Below, in pieces: positions 44,914 to 53,411 of a stretch of 57,256 nt of DNA. Origin of the DNA: Mycolicibacter sinensis (GTDB taxonomy: Bacteria > Actinomycetota > Actinomycetes > Mycobacteriales > Mycobacteriaceae). The notes below the pieces were generated by a model. It was not told the DNA's origin. It did not search any database and saw only the letters and a list, made by a program, of their open reading frames with translations. The position numbers and the translations under genes were made by a program. Each line of letters starts with the position of its first letter. Position 1 is the stretch's first letter. The DNA lies in NCBI RefSeq assembly GCF_001667945.1, contig NZ_LZJK01000087.1, positions 1 through 57,256 of the forward strand. The letters run 5' to 3'.

Positions 44914-45975
44914 ATGAACCAACCGATCTCCGCCGAAGCCTGGGTCGCCACCGAACTGGGTGACCCGGCCAAAGTGCTGGCCCGTCAGACCGTCGAGGTG
45001 CGCGCGCCCGGACCCGGCGAGATCCGGGTCGCCGTCAGCGCGTTCTGCCTCAATTTCAACGACATCGACATCATCCGGGGCCGCTACACGACCCTGCCGC
45101 TACAGCCGCCGTTCGTGCCCGGCATGGAGACCGTCGGAGTCGTGGAAAGTGCCGGTCAGGGCGCTGAACATCTCATCGGCCGGCGCATCGTCGGGATCCC
45201 GGTGATGGCCTTCGGCGGGTACGCCTCCTACGCGATCGTCGACGCGGCGACCGCGCTGGACTTGCCGGACTGGGTCAGCGACGTCGACGGCGCTGCGCTG
45301 CACTACCCGTTCCACCTGGGCTGGTTCGCGCTGCGGGAACGCGGCCGCCTGAAACCGGGGGAGACCCTGCTGGTGCACGCCGCCGCCGGTGGAACCGGTT
45401 CGGGTGCCCTGGTGCTCGGCAAGGCGCTGGGCGCGCGGGTGATCGCCACCGCCGGCAGCGAGGAGAAGGCCGAGTTCTGCAAGGAACTCGGCGCCGACCA
45501 TGCGATCAACTACCGCAACGGCGACTGGGTGGAGCAGGTCGTGGAACTGACCTACGGCCGCGGTGTCGACGTTGCATTCGACGCGGTCGGCGGCGACGTG
45601 GCGGTGCAGACGTTCCGCTGCATGGGCTTGAACGGGCGGTACCTGATGGCAGGGTTCGCCCAGGACATCGCGCTGGAGGACGGCGACTACCTCTCGCCGC
45701 GGCCCATCGCTTACAGCAACTTCGACGTCTGCGGGGTATGCCTGGTCTACGTCAACGATCCGGTGGCGATCCGGCGCACCCTGGGCTTCAACTGGCCGGC
45801 CCGCTCGGAGGGACTGGACGCCCACGCGAAGATCCTGGAAATGCTGCGCACCGGCAAGATCCGCACCGTCGTCGGCGCCGAGGTCGGCTGGGCGGGCCTG
45901 CCGGATGCGTTGGAGCGCATGGCGGCCCGGCAGACCACCGGCCGTCTGGTCGTGAGCACCGGTCATCACGGGTGA
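44914..45975 (+). CDS. NADPH:quinone oxidoreductase / MDR zinc-independent dehydrogenase
   Basis: A 353-residue medium-chain dehydrogenase/reductase of the QOR type. The GroES-like N-domain has FCLNFNDIDIIRGRYTTLP (NxxD motif) and PGMETVGVV. The nucleotide fold has HAAAGGTGSGALVLGKALGA, typical for NADPH. The zinc-binding cysteine cluster is absent. It reduces quinones or enones, or acts as an enoyl reductase. ATG 44914 follows GGGAGAA. An in-frame ATG at 44902 overlapping the sulfotransferase stop is the alternative. It is the last gene of the TetR-controlled operon. Confidence 0.88.
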   Translation: MNQPISAEAWVATELGDPAKVLARQTVEVRAPGPGEIRVAVSAFCLNFNDIDIIRGRYTTLPLQPPFVPGMETVGVVESAGQGAEHLIGRRIVGIPVMAFGGYASYAIVDAATALDLPDWVSDVDGAALHYPFHLGWFALRERGRLKPGETLLVHAAAGGTGSGALVLGKALGARVIATAGSEEKAEFCKELGADHAINYRNGDWVEQVVELTYGRGVDVAFDAVGGDVAVQTFRCMGLNGRYLMAGFAQDIALEDGDYLSPRPIAYSNFDVCGVCLVYVNDPVAIRRTLGFNWPARSEGLDAHAKILEMLRTGKIRTVVGAEVGWAGLPDALERMAARQTTGRLVVSTGHHG

Positions 45976-46004
45976 TCCCCAGGGCGAACGGATGCCAAAG
46001 GTCA

Positions 46005-46042
46005 CTTCCTCCTAGGAAGGCGGCCCCCGTAGCCTGGCGACC
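46005..46042 (+). promoter_or_regulatory. palindrome and leaderless -10 before the multicopper oxidase
   Basis: CTTCCT (46005-46010) and AGGAAG (46014-46019) are perfect 6-bp arms around CCT. Downstream, TAGCCT (46030-46035) ends 7 nt before ATG 46043 and there is no ribosome site. The palindrome lies at about -35 to -25, a repressor or activator position. Confidence 0.5.
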
Positions 46043-48613
46043 ATGATTCAGTTGGGGTCGCCGCCGCCCCCGGCGCCGATCGTCAAGCCCCGCCGGCGCG
46101 GCGGACCGCGCGGGCCGGTGTTCCTCGGCGCCAACATCGTGGTGCTGTGCTGGCTGGCCGTCGCGGTCGCGCTGCTGATCGCGCACGACGCCATCACGCA
46201 TCCGATCTGGCTGCCGGTGCACGCCCTGCTGCTCGGCGCCGCCACGAACGCGATCGTGATCTGGTCCGGGCACTTCACCACCACGCTGTGCCGGGTGCCC
46301 GATCCGCCGCAGTGGCATCTGGTGGTCAAGCTTGCCCTGCTCAACGCCGGCGTGATCGCGGCCCTGGCCGGTGTCGCCTGGAGTGCTGAAGTGCTGACCG
46401 GCATCGGGGGCGCCGTGGTGGCCGTGGTCGCCGTCGCCCACGGCTCCGGGTTGATCGCGATGAAGAAGGCCGCGTTATCGGCGCGCTTCGACTATCTGGT
46501 GGGCTTCTACCTGGCCGCCCTGCTGGCTCTGCTGGTCGGGTCGGCAACCGGTGCCGCCATGGCCCTGGGCATCGCCAGTTGGTACGCGCGACTGTGGACG
46601 ACCCATGTGCACGTGATGCTCTACGGCTGGATCGGGCTCACCGTGCTGGGGACGCTATTCACGCTGTGGCCCACCACGATCCGGGAGAAGATCACCCCCC
46701 GTAGCTTCGCGATGGCCCGGCGGGCGCTGCCGACGCTCTCGGCGGGCTTGACCGTGGCCATCGCGGGTTTACTCGCCGGCAGCTGGTGGCTGGCGGCAGC
46801 GGGCCTGCTGGGCTTCGCGGTGGGTGTCGCGCTTGCCATCGTCGGGTTGTGGCCGGGGCGCAGCTTCACCGGCCCCGCGGCCTGGATGCTGGTCGGGGCG
46901 ACGTGCTGGCTCGCGGTCGCCGTCGTCATCGAGGTGATCGGCCTGCTCGGGGCCCGGTCCGTCGACATGTTGCCCGCGTTCGTGGAGCACACCCTGCTGC
47001 CGCTGCTGGCGGTCGGCTTCGTCGCCCAGATCCTGCTCGGTGCGCTGAGTCAACTGCTGCCGATCCTGGTGGCCAACGGCCCTCCGGTGCGCAAGGCCGT
47101 GATCGCCTACCTGGACCAGGGCTGGCAGGTGCGGGTAGGCGCGCTCAATGCCGCCGTGCCGCTGGTGGCCGGGCCCTGGCACGGTCCGGTACCGGTGGTC
47201 GGCTGGGTGTTGGCCGCCGTCGCGGTCGCCAGTTTCGTACTGCTGGGCCTGCGGCTGGCGATACCGGTGGCGCTGCGCGGCCCCATCGACGTCGATGCGA
47301 TCCAGCCGCGGTCCGGTGTGGTGACGGCCGCGGTTGCGCTGGCGTCGCTGGTGGCGGTGGGATCGGCGTTGGCGCTGGGGATGGGTACTCCGGCACCCTC
47401 GGGTGCCACCGGGGCGGTCCACACCGTCGACGTCACATCCAAGAACATGCGCTTTTCCCCGGACGTCATCGACGTGCCGGCCGGAACCCGGCTGGTGCTG
47501 CGGGTGACCAACATCGACGGACTACCGCACGACCTGCGTGTCGACACCGGCGAGCACACCCCGCGGCTGAGCCGAGGGCAGACCGCGGTGCTCGATCTCG
47601 GCGTGGTGCACCAGGACCGGGAGGCGTGGTGCGATATCGCAGGCCATCGGGCCGCCGGGATGACACTGACGATCCACGCCGTCGGCGGCGCCCCGCGGCA
47701 CCAGCATCCCGGCGGCGGCCGGGACGGGGGCGGGGCGGCACCGACCACACTGAACCTGGCCACTGACCCGTCGCCGGGCTGGACGCCCCACGATGCGGTG
47801 CTGGCCCCGGCGACCCCGGGCCTGCACCGGGTGGAATTGCGCGCGGTGGACCGGGAATTGGAGGTCGCGCCCGGGCGCCGCGAGATCCGCTGGACCTTCG
47901 GCGGTGTCGAGCCGTCGCCGACGCTGCACGGCAAGGTCGGTGACACCTTCGAGATCACCCTGATCAACGACGCGGCCATGGGCCACGGCATCGACTTTCA
48001 CGCCGGGGCGCTGGCGCCCGACCAGCCGATGCGCACGCTGGCGCCGGGGGAGCGGCTGGTCTACCGGTTCACCGCGCGACGGGCCGGCGCCTGGCTCTAT
48101 CACTGCAGCACCCCGCCGATGGCCCTGCACATCGCCAACGGCATGTACGGCGCGGTGATCATCGACCCGCCCGGCCTGCCGCCGGTGGACCGGGAGTACG
48201 CGCTAGTCGGCGCCCAGCTGTATGCCGGCGCACCCGACACCGACGCCAAGACCACCGCGATCCGCGCCGGGCAGCCCGACGGCTGGATGTTCAACGGCAC
48301 CGCCGCCCAGTACATGCACGCCCCGCTGCCGGCACGCACCGGCGAGCGAGTGCGGATCTGGGTGGTCAATGCCGGACCGGGCGACTCGATCGCCTTCCAC
48401 GTCGTCGGAACGCAGTTCGACACCGTCTACAAGGAGGGCGCCTGGCTGCTGCGGCCCGGCGGTTCAGGGGGATCCCAAGCCCTCGACCTGGCCCCGGCCC
48501 AAGGCGGGTTCGTCGAGCTGACCTTCCCCGAAGCAGGCCACTACCCGTTCATGGACCACGACATGCGGCACGCCGAGAACGGCGCGCATGGCATCTTCGT
48601 CGTCTCCGGATAG
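46043..48613 (+). CDS. polytopic membrane protein fused to cupredoxin and AniA/NirK-like copper oxidase
   Basis: An 856-residue protein. Residues about 25-440 carry roughly 12 transmembrane segments with conserved-looking His positions (WLPVHALLLG, SGHFTTTL, THVHVMLYGWIG). Residues about 455-545 are a type 1 copper cupredoxin (a His in GLPHD, then Cys530, His535, Met540). Residues about 570-856 are a two-domain copper nitrite reductase of the AniA class: type 1 ligands Cys688, His696 and Met701 (+8/+13 spacing), type 2 ligands His653, His687 and probably His839, plus the Asp (Asp651) and His (His786) that act in nitrite reductases. Nitrite reduction or copper/phenol oxidation outside the membrane are both possible. 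The gene is single, with a probable leaderless start. Confidence 0.82.
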   Translation: MIQLGSPPPPAPIVKPRRRGGPRGPVFLGANIVVLCWLAVAVALLIAHDAITHPIWLPVHALLLGAATNAIVIWSGHFTTTLCRVPDPPQWHLVVKLALLNAGVIAALAGVAWSAEVLTGIGGAVVAVVAVAHGSGLIAMKKAALSARFDYLVGFYLAALLALLVGSATGAAMALGIASWYARLWTTHVHVMLYGWIGLTVLGTLFTLWPTTIREKITPRSFAMARRALPTLSAGLTVAIAGLLAGSWWLAAAGLLGFAVGVALAIVGLWPGRSFTGPAAWMLVGATCWLAVAVVIEVIGLLGARSVDMLPAFVEHTLLPLLAVGFVAQILLGALSQLLPILVANGPPVRKAVIAYLDQGWQVRVGALNAAVPLVAGPWHGPVPVVGWVLAAVAVASFVLLGLRLAIPVALRGPIDVDAIQPRSGVVTAAVALASLVAVGSALALGMGTPAPSGATGAVHTVDVTSKNMRFSPDVIDVPAGTRLVLRVTNIDGLPHDLRVDTGEHTPRLSRGQTAVLDLGVVHQDREAWCDIAGHRAAGMTLTIHAVGGAPRHQHPGGGRDGGGAAPTTLNLATDPSPGWTPHDAVLAPATPGLHRVELRAVDRELEVAPGRREIRWTFGGVEPSPTLHGKVGDTFEITLINDAAMGHGIDFHAGALAPDQPMRTLAPGERLVYRFTARRAGAWLYHCSTPPMALHIANGMYGAVIIDPPGLPPVDREYALVGAQLYAGAPDTDAKTTAIRAGQPDGWMFNGTAAQYMHAPLPARTGERVRIWVVNAGPGDSIAFHVVGTQFDTVYKEGAWLLRPGGSGGSQALDLAPAQGGFVELTFPEAGHYPFMDHDMRHAENGAHGIFVVSG

Positions 48614-48666
48614 CGCCCGACACGGCGTGGCCACCGGCCGCGCAAACCCGGGTCCCCCGTGGTCGC

Positions 48667-48675
48667 TGGCATAAT
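48667..48675 (+). promoter_or_regulatory. candidate extended -10 promoter of bkdA
   Basis: TGGCATAAT contains TG, one base, and CATAAT, an extended -10. No clear -35 is visible. It shows that bkdABC has its own promoter here. Confidence 0.45.
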
Positions 48676-48701
48676 GAGATCAGCGTCACAAGGAGGCTCG
48701 C

Positions 48702-49796
48702 ATGGGCCAGCTGTCAGGCATTACCGGTTCCGAGGTCGCCCTGGAACCTGTGCAGCTCGTCGGGCCGGACGGCGCGCCGACCGCCGAGGATCGCTACAGC
48801 CGGGACCTGCCCGACGAAACCCTGTGCTGGCTTTACGAGTTGATGGTGCTCACCCGCGAGTTCGACACCGAGCTGGTCAACCTGCAGCGCCAGGGGGAGC
48901 TCGCGTTGTACGCGTCCTGTCGCGGGCAGGAGGCGGCCCAGGTCGGTGCCGCCGGATGCCTGCGCAAAACCGACTGGTTGTTCCCGCAGTACCGCGAACT
49001 GGGGGTGTTCATCGCCCGGGGCATCCCGGCGTGGAACTTGGCAGCCTCCTGGCGCGGAACGTGGAACGGCGGGCTGGACTTCACCGCGAAATGCTGTGCG
49101 CCGATCTCGGTCCCGATCGGTACCCAGGCGCTGCACGCGGTCGGCGCGGCGATGGGCGCGCAACGCCTCGGTGAGGACTCGGTCACCGTCGCGTTCGTCG
49201 GTGACGGCGCCACCAGCGAGGGCGACGTCCACGAAGCGCTGAACTTCGCCGCGGTGTTCGCCGCGCCGTGCGTGTTCTACGTGCAGAACAACCAGTGGGC
49301 GATCTCGGTGCCGCTACAGAAGCAGACCGCGGCGCCGTCGTTGGCGCACAAAGCGACCGGCTACGGGATGCCGGGAATCCGAGTGGACGGCAACGATGTG
49401 CTGGCCTGCTACGCGGTGATGGCTGAAGCGGCCGAGCGGGCCCGGGCCGGCGGCGGGCCGAGCCTGATCGAGGCCGTCACCTATCGGCTCGGCCCGCACA
49501 CCACCTCCGACGATCCAACCCGCTACCGCAGCAACGCCGAACTCGAGCGGTGGGCCGCGCTCGACCCGATACCGCGGTACCGCGGCTACCTGCACCACGT
49601 CGGCGTCTGGTCGCAGCGCCTGCAGGACCGGGTCACCGCCCGGGCGCAGCGGTTGCGCACCGAGTTGCGCGACGCCACCGTTGGTGCAGCCGATTTCGAC
49701 GTCGACGAGGTGTTCACCTCCGTGTACACCGAAATCACCCCGGAATTGCAGCAGCAGCGCCACGCGCTGCGCGCCGAGCTGGCCAGGGAGCGCTGA
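48702..49796 (+). CDS. bkdA: branched-chain 2-oxoacid dehydrogenase E1 alpha
   Basis: A 364-residue thiamine-diphosphate E1 alpha subunit that decarboxylates the 2-oxo acids of Leu, Ile and Val. The ThDP/Mg motif is GDGATSEGDVHEALNFA running to YVQNNQWAIS. RGQEAAQVGAAGCL and FPQYRELGVFIARG are the usual E1 alpha regions. An AAGGAGG ribosome site lies upstream of ATG 48702. The stop overlaps bkdB by 1 nt (TGATG). In M. tuberculosis bkdA (Rv2497c) directly follows citE; here 9.8 kb of other genes intervene. Confidence 0.95.
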   Translation: MGQLSGITGSEVALEPVQLVGPDGAPTAEDRYSRDLPDETLCWLYELMVLTREFDTELVNLQRQGELALYASCRGQEAAQVGAAGCLRKTDWLFPQYRELGVFIARGIPAWNLAASWRGTWNGGLDFTAKCCAPISVPIGTQALHAVGAAMGAQRLGEDSVTVAFVGDGATSEGDVHEALNFAAVFAAPCVFYVQNNQWAISVPLQKQTAAPSLAHKATGYGMPGIRVDGNDVLACYAVMAEAAERARAGGGPSLIEAVTYRLGPHTTSDDPTRYRSNAELERWAALDPIPRYRGYLHHVGVWSQRLQDRVTARAQRLRTELRDATVGAADFDVDEVFTSVYTEITPELQQQRHALRAELARER

Positions 49797-50845
49797 TGAC
49801 CCAGATCCTCGAACCGCCGACCCGCGCACCGGCCCCGGCCACGGCAGCGGGGGCGAACGCGGCCACCGAGCAGCTGACGATGGTGGCCGCGCTCAACCGG
49901 GCGCTGCGTGATGCGATGGACACCGACCCCAAGGTGCTGGTGTTCGGCACCGACGTCGGTGTGCAGGGCGGCGTGTTCCGGGTCACCGACGGGCTGGCCC
50001 AATCCTTCGGTGAGCAGCGCTGTTTCGATACACCGCTGGCCGAGTCCGCGGTGATCGGCATCGCCATCGGCCTGGCGGTGCGCGGTTTCGTCCCGGTCCC
50101 GGAGATCCAGTTCGACGGGTTCAGCTACCCGGCGCTCGACCAGATGGTCAGCCACCTGGCGAAGTACCGGACCCGGACCCGCGGCGAGATTGCGATGCCG
50201 GTCACCGTGCGGATACCGTCGTTCGGCGGAATCGGTGCAGCCGAACATCATTCGGAATCCACCGAAACCTACTGGGCGCACACCGCCGGGCTCAAGGTGG
50301 TCGTCCCCGCTGATCCGTCGGATGCCTACTGGTTACTGCGGCACGCCATCGCTGCGCCCGACCCGGTGATCTTCCTAGAGCCCAAGCGGCGGTACTGGGC
50401 CCGCGGGGCGGTGGACACCAGCTGCGCACAGCCGGGCATCGGATGCGCCGCGGTACGCCGGTCGGGCACCGACGTGACGGTACTGACCTACGGCGGCGGC
50501 GTGGCCACCGCGCTGTCGGCAGCCGAAATCGCTGCCCGACAACACGGCTGGAGCCTGGAGGTGGTCGACCTGCGCTCCCTGGTCCCGCTCGACTTCGATA
50601 CCGTCGCCGACTCCGTGCGCCGCACCGGGCGGTGCGTGGTGCTGCACGAGGGCCCGCGCAACCTGGGCTACGGCGCCGAGCTGGCCGCACGCATCCAGGA
50701 GGAGCTGTTCTACGAGCTGGAGGCGCCGGTGTTGCGTGTCACCGGATTCGACACCCCCTATCCGCCGGCCCGGCTCGAACGGCTCTGGCTGCCCGGCCCG
50801 GACCGGTTGCTGGACAGCGTCCAGCGAGTCCTGGAGCTGCCGTGA
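49796..50845 (+). CDS. bkdB: branched-chain 2-oxoacid dehydrogenase E1 beta
   Basis: A 349-residue transketolase-like E1 beta subunit. [58 protein letters not shown] and the C-terminal [18 protein letters not shown] with VVLHEGPRN are the family blocks. It forms the alpha2beta2 E1 with BkdA. The start ATG overlaps the bkdA stop. The stop overlaps the GTG of bkdC (GTGA), so the stoichiometry is probably held by coupling. Confidence 0.95.
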   Translation: MTQILEPPTRAPAPATAAGANAATEQLTMVAALNRALRDAMDTDPKVLVFGTDVGVQGGVFRVTDGLAQSFGEQRCFDTPLAESAVIGIAIGLAVRGFVPVPEIQFDGFSYPALDQMVSHLAKYRTRTRGEIAMPVTVRIPSFGGIGAAEHHSESTETYWAHTAGLKVVVPADPSDAYWLLRHAIAAPDPVIFLEPKRRYWARGAVDTSCAQPGIGCAAVRRSGTDVTVLTYGGGVATALSAAEIAARQHGWSLEVVDLRSLVPLDFDTVADSVRRTGRCVVLHEGPRNLGYGAELAARIQEELFYELEAPVLRVTGFDTPYPPARLERLWLPGPDRLLDSVQRVLELP

Positions 50846-52005
50846 GCGAGCCGATGACCTTCGCGGTGCCCGATCTCGGTGAGGGCCTCGAAGAGGTGAC
50901 GGTGACCAGCTGGAACGTCGCCGTCGGCGATGAGGTGGAGCTCAACCAGGTGCTGTGCACGGTGGAGACGGCCAAAGCCGAAGTGGAGATCCCCAGCCCC
51001 TATGCCGGCCGGGTCGTCGAACTGGGCGGGGAGCCGGGCGCCGTGCTCGCCGTCGGGGCGCCGCTGGTGCGCATCGACACTGGCCCGGCAGCCGAGCCCA
51101 CGACCGGGCGTACTCCGGTGCTGGTGGGCTACGGCGCCGACGACGCCTTCGACACCAGCCGCCGCGCCTGCGCCGCCACCGGGCGGCCCAAAGCCAAGCC
51201 GGGTGCCCGCAAGCTCGCCGCCGAGCTCGGCGTCGACCTGCGCGCGGTCGCACCGGGACCCAGCGGGGTGATCACCACCGACGGGGTGCTCGCGGCCGCT
51301 GGTGACCGGTCCCACGACGAGCTGCGCCCACCGAGTCCGGTGCAGGCGGCCATGGCCGAACGGATGACGTTGTCGCGCAGCAGGATTCCCGACGCCCACG
51401 GCAGCATACAGGTGGACTGCGCCAACCTGGTGCAGCTGCGGGACCGGCTGAGTGCGTCGGGTGCGGCGATCACACCGTTCGTGCTGACGCTGCGGCTGCT
51501 GGTCATCGCGTTGATGCGGCACCCGGCGCTCAACGCGACCTGGGTCGAGGCGCCGGAGGGCCCCCGGATCCGCACCCATCGTGGCGTGCACCTCGGGTTC
51601 GGGGTGGCCGCGCCCCGCGGCCTGCTGGTGCCGGTGGTGTTCGACGCGCAGCGCAAGACCACCCGTGAGCTCGCCGACTGCGTATCCCGGCTGATCGCCG
51701 AGGCCCGGGCCGGCAGCCTCAAACCCGCCGACCTGCAGGGCTCGACGTTCACCGTCTCCAACTTCGGCGCTCTGGGCCTCGACGACGGGGTGCCGGTGAT
51801 CAACTACCCGGAGGCGGCGATCCTGGGGATGGGTTCGCTGAAGCCGCGGCCGGTGGCCGTCGGTGACGCCGTCGTGGTGCGCCCGCAGATGACCCTGACG
51901 TGCGCGTTCGACCACCGCGTCGCCGATGGCGCGCGGGTCGCCGAATTCCTCTGTACGCTAAGGGATCTGATCGAGCATCCCGATACCGCGCTGCTGGATC
52001 TGTAG
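50842..52005 (+). CDS. bkdC: branched-chain 2-oxoacid dehydrogenase E2 (dihydrolipoyl acyltransferase)
   Basis: A 387-residue E2. A single lipoyl domain (residues 5-80) carries Lys45 in [10 protein letters not shown] peripheral subunit-binding domain lies near 115-150 ([15 protein letters not shown]), followed by the catalytic domain (about 165-387) with the active-site motif [10 protein letters not shown] near the C-terminus. It transfers branched acyl groups to CoA. E3 (Lpd) is not encoded nearby, as in M. tuberculosis. GTG 50842 overlaps bkdB. It is convergent with echA14, 9 bp apart. Confidence 0.94.
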   Translation: MSEPMTFAVPDLGEGLEEVTVTSWNVAVGDEVELNQVLCTVETAKAEVEIPSPYAGRVVELGGEPGAVLAVGAPLVRIDTGPAAEPTTGRTPVLVGYGADDAFDTSRRACAATGRPKAKPGARKLAAELGVDLRAVAPGPSGVITTDGVLAAAGDRSHDELRPPSPVQAAMAERMTLSRSRIPDAHGSIQVDCANLVQLRDRLSASGAAITPFVLTLRLLVIALMRHPALNATWVEAPEGPRIRTHRGVHLGFGVAAPRGLLVPVVFDAQRKTTRELADCVSRLIAEARAGSLKPADLQGSTFTVSNFGALGLDDGVPVINYPEAAILGMGSLKPRPVAVGDAVVVRPQMTLTCAFDHRVADGARVAEFLCTLRDLIEHPDTALLDL

Positions 52006-52014
52006 CCCGGCGGG

Positions 52015-52773
52015 TTAGCGGCGCTGCGCGGCGGCCAGCCGGGCGGCGAACGCCGGTGACTCGACCGTCGCGGCCTGCGGGCCCAGCTCGGTGCGCTTGG
52101 CGAACTCGTGCAGTTCGCCTTCGACTGCGCCCGGGCTCGCGGTGGTGCGCATCGTCGCCTTGGTGGCCACGACGACGTCTCGCGGTGCGGACGCGGGCCC
52201 GGCGGCCAGCGTCATCGCCGCGGCGACCGGGTCGGCGGCGATCTGCAGCGCCAACCCGTGGCGCACCGCGGCCTCGGCATCGAAACGCATGCCGAACAAC
52301 AGCGCGGCCCGGGCCACCTGGGGGCCCACCGCCCGATGCAGCATCCAAGTGGCGCCCCCGCCGGGGTGCAGCCCGAGCTGCTGGAATCTTGTGTCGAACA
52401 GTGCTGCCGGGCCGGCGATCCGTACGTCGGCCGCCAACGCCAGGTTCAGCCCGGCGCCCACCGCGGCGCCGTTGACCGCGGCGATGGTGGGCAGCGTGCA
52501 CTGGGCGACCGCCATGAAACCGTCGTAGAGCGCCAACAACCCGTCCTCGGTGGCGGCACCGAGCGCCGACAGGTCGGCGCCGGCGCAGAACGCCCGGCCC
52601 GCGCCGGTGACGATCACCGCGTGCACGCCGACGTCGGCTTCGGCCCGCTGCACAGCGGCGCGCAGTTGCGCCGACATCGTGGCGGTCACCGCGTTGCGGC
52701 GGTCGGGATCATTGACGGTGATCAGCGCCACCCGATCGGTGACGCTGAACAAGACGAGGTCAGAAGGTGTCAT
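52015..52773 (-). CDS. echA14: crotonase-superfamily protein EchA14
   Basis: A 252-residue crotonase-fold protein closely resembling M. tuberculosis EchA14 (Rv2486). The oxyanion-hole motifs [11 protein letters not shown] and [20 protein letters not shown] are present. The two glutamates that catalyse hydration in classical enoyl-CoA hydratases are not: the first position is Asn (GAGLNLA) and the second falls in [12 protein letters not shown]. It therefore probably does not hydrate enoyl-CoA by the standard mechanism and may be an isomerase-like, hydrolase-like or regulatory member. It is convergent with bkdC and lies on the opposite strand. Confidence 0.88.
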   Translation of the reverse strand: MTPSDLVLFSVTDRVALITVNDPDRRNAVTATMSAQLRAAVQRAEADVGVHAVIVTGAGRAFCAGADLSALGAATEDGLLALYDGFMAVAQCTLPTIAAVNGAAVGAGLNLALAADVRIAGPAALFDTRFQQLGLHPGGGATWMLHRAVGPQVARAALLFGMRFDAEAAVRHGLALQIAADPVAAAMTLAAGPASAPRDVVVATKATMRTTASPGAVEGELHEFAKRTELGPQAATVESPAFAARLAAAQRR

Positions 52774-52798
52774 CGGTGATGACGGCCCGTCGAATCGG

Positions 52799-52888
52799 TC
52801 AGGCGACCCACGCGATGATCACCGCGGACGCCACCACCAGCGCGATCATGAAGGCGGTGTAGAGGATGATCGTGCGTTCGTGGCTCAT
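52799..52888 (-). CDS. 29-residue single-pass membrane peptide
   Basis: ATG 52888 follows an AAAGGTAGG ribosome site. It encodes a short polar start (SHERT) and one continuous hydrophobic helix ([20 protein letters not shown]), ending 25 bp upstream of the echA14 start on the same strand. Its composition is that of a genuine small membrane protein. A longer in-frame read upstream crosses tRNA-Arg and is not meant. The function is unknown. Confidence 0.5.
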   Translation of the reverse strand: MSHERTIILYTAFMIALVVASAVIIAWVA

Positions 52889-52980
52889 GGGCCTACCTTT
52901 CCCGGTTTCTCCGGCATCTTTGCCGTTCTTCGACACCATGTCATGCGACACAGTGCGCTTGCGCTTCGCATCGGTTGCGG

Positions 52981-53054
52981 CGCCCCCGGCAGGACTCGAA
53001 CCTGCGACCACAAGATTAGAAGTCATGCGCTCTATCCACCTGAGCTACGGAGGC
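52981..53054 (-). tRNA. tRNA-Arg (anticodon UCU)
   Basis: On the minus strand GCCTCCG (from 53054) pairs with CGGGGGC (to 52982), with one G-U pair and discriminator G at 52981. The D arm is GCTCAGGTGGATAGAGC, the anticodon loop CTTCTAA gives TCT, and the T arm is CAGGTTCGAGTCCTG. Length 74 nt, CCA not encoded. It reads AGA, a rare codon in this GC-rich genome. Confidence 0.94.
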
Positions 53055-53064
53055 AATGCAGCTC

Positions 53065-53070
53065 AGTTTA
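53065..53070 (-). promoter_or_regulatory. candidate -10 of tRNA-Arg
   Basis: TAAACT on the minus strand ends 10 nt before the tRNA 5' end, the correct spacing for a SigA -10. Confidence 0.45.
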
Positions 53071-53271
53071 TCGGCTGGTGGCGACGGATCGACGTCGGCT
53101 AAGCGATGGCGCAGCCGCCCGTATTCAATGCAACCGGGCCACCGATGGCGATCGCGGCGTCTGGCACGTTGACACGTCGCTGCCCCAACGCTCGCCGTCT
53201 CGATCGTTGACCCCAACGCGGCGACCACACCGCACCAGTGGCATGAGCCAAGGAACGCCCGAGAAGGGCGG

Positions 53272-53300
53272 TGTCGAACAACCACCACAGTTGTTCGACA
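53272..53300 (+). promoter_or_regulatory. perfect 11-bp inverted repeat upstream of the acyltransferase operon
   Basis: TGTCGAACAAC (53272-53282) and GTTGTTCGACA (53290-53300) are perfect arms around a 7-nt loop, 112 bp before the GTG start. No T-run follows, so an operator is more likely than a terminator. The rest of the 53055-53411 gap holds the tRNA-Arg promoter and no gene I can support. Confidence 0.55.
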
Positions 53301-53411
53301 TGCTTTAGCGTTGAATGGTGCTCGTGAAGAGTGTGACTCAGGAGGGGAACGTGGTGGTCGCAGCGTCGGTTCACCCGGCAGGCCCGGGCCCCGAGCCCGC
53401 GGGAGCGGCAC

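Noticed and set aside
45995..46020. A DosR-type hypoxia box before the multicopper oxidase
   Set aside because: The GGTCACTTCCTCC stretch only loosely resembles the consensus; the obvious feature is the short CTTCCT/AGGAAG palindrome, so no DosR claim is made.
52889..53026. An N-terminal extension of the 29-residue membrane ORF
   Set aside because: The extension would translate part of tRNA-Arg; the ribosome site points to ATG 52888.
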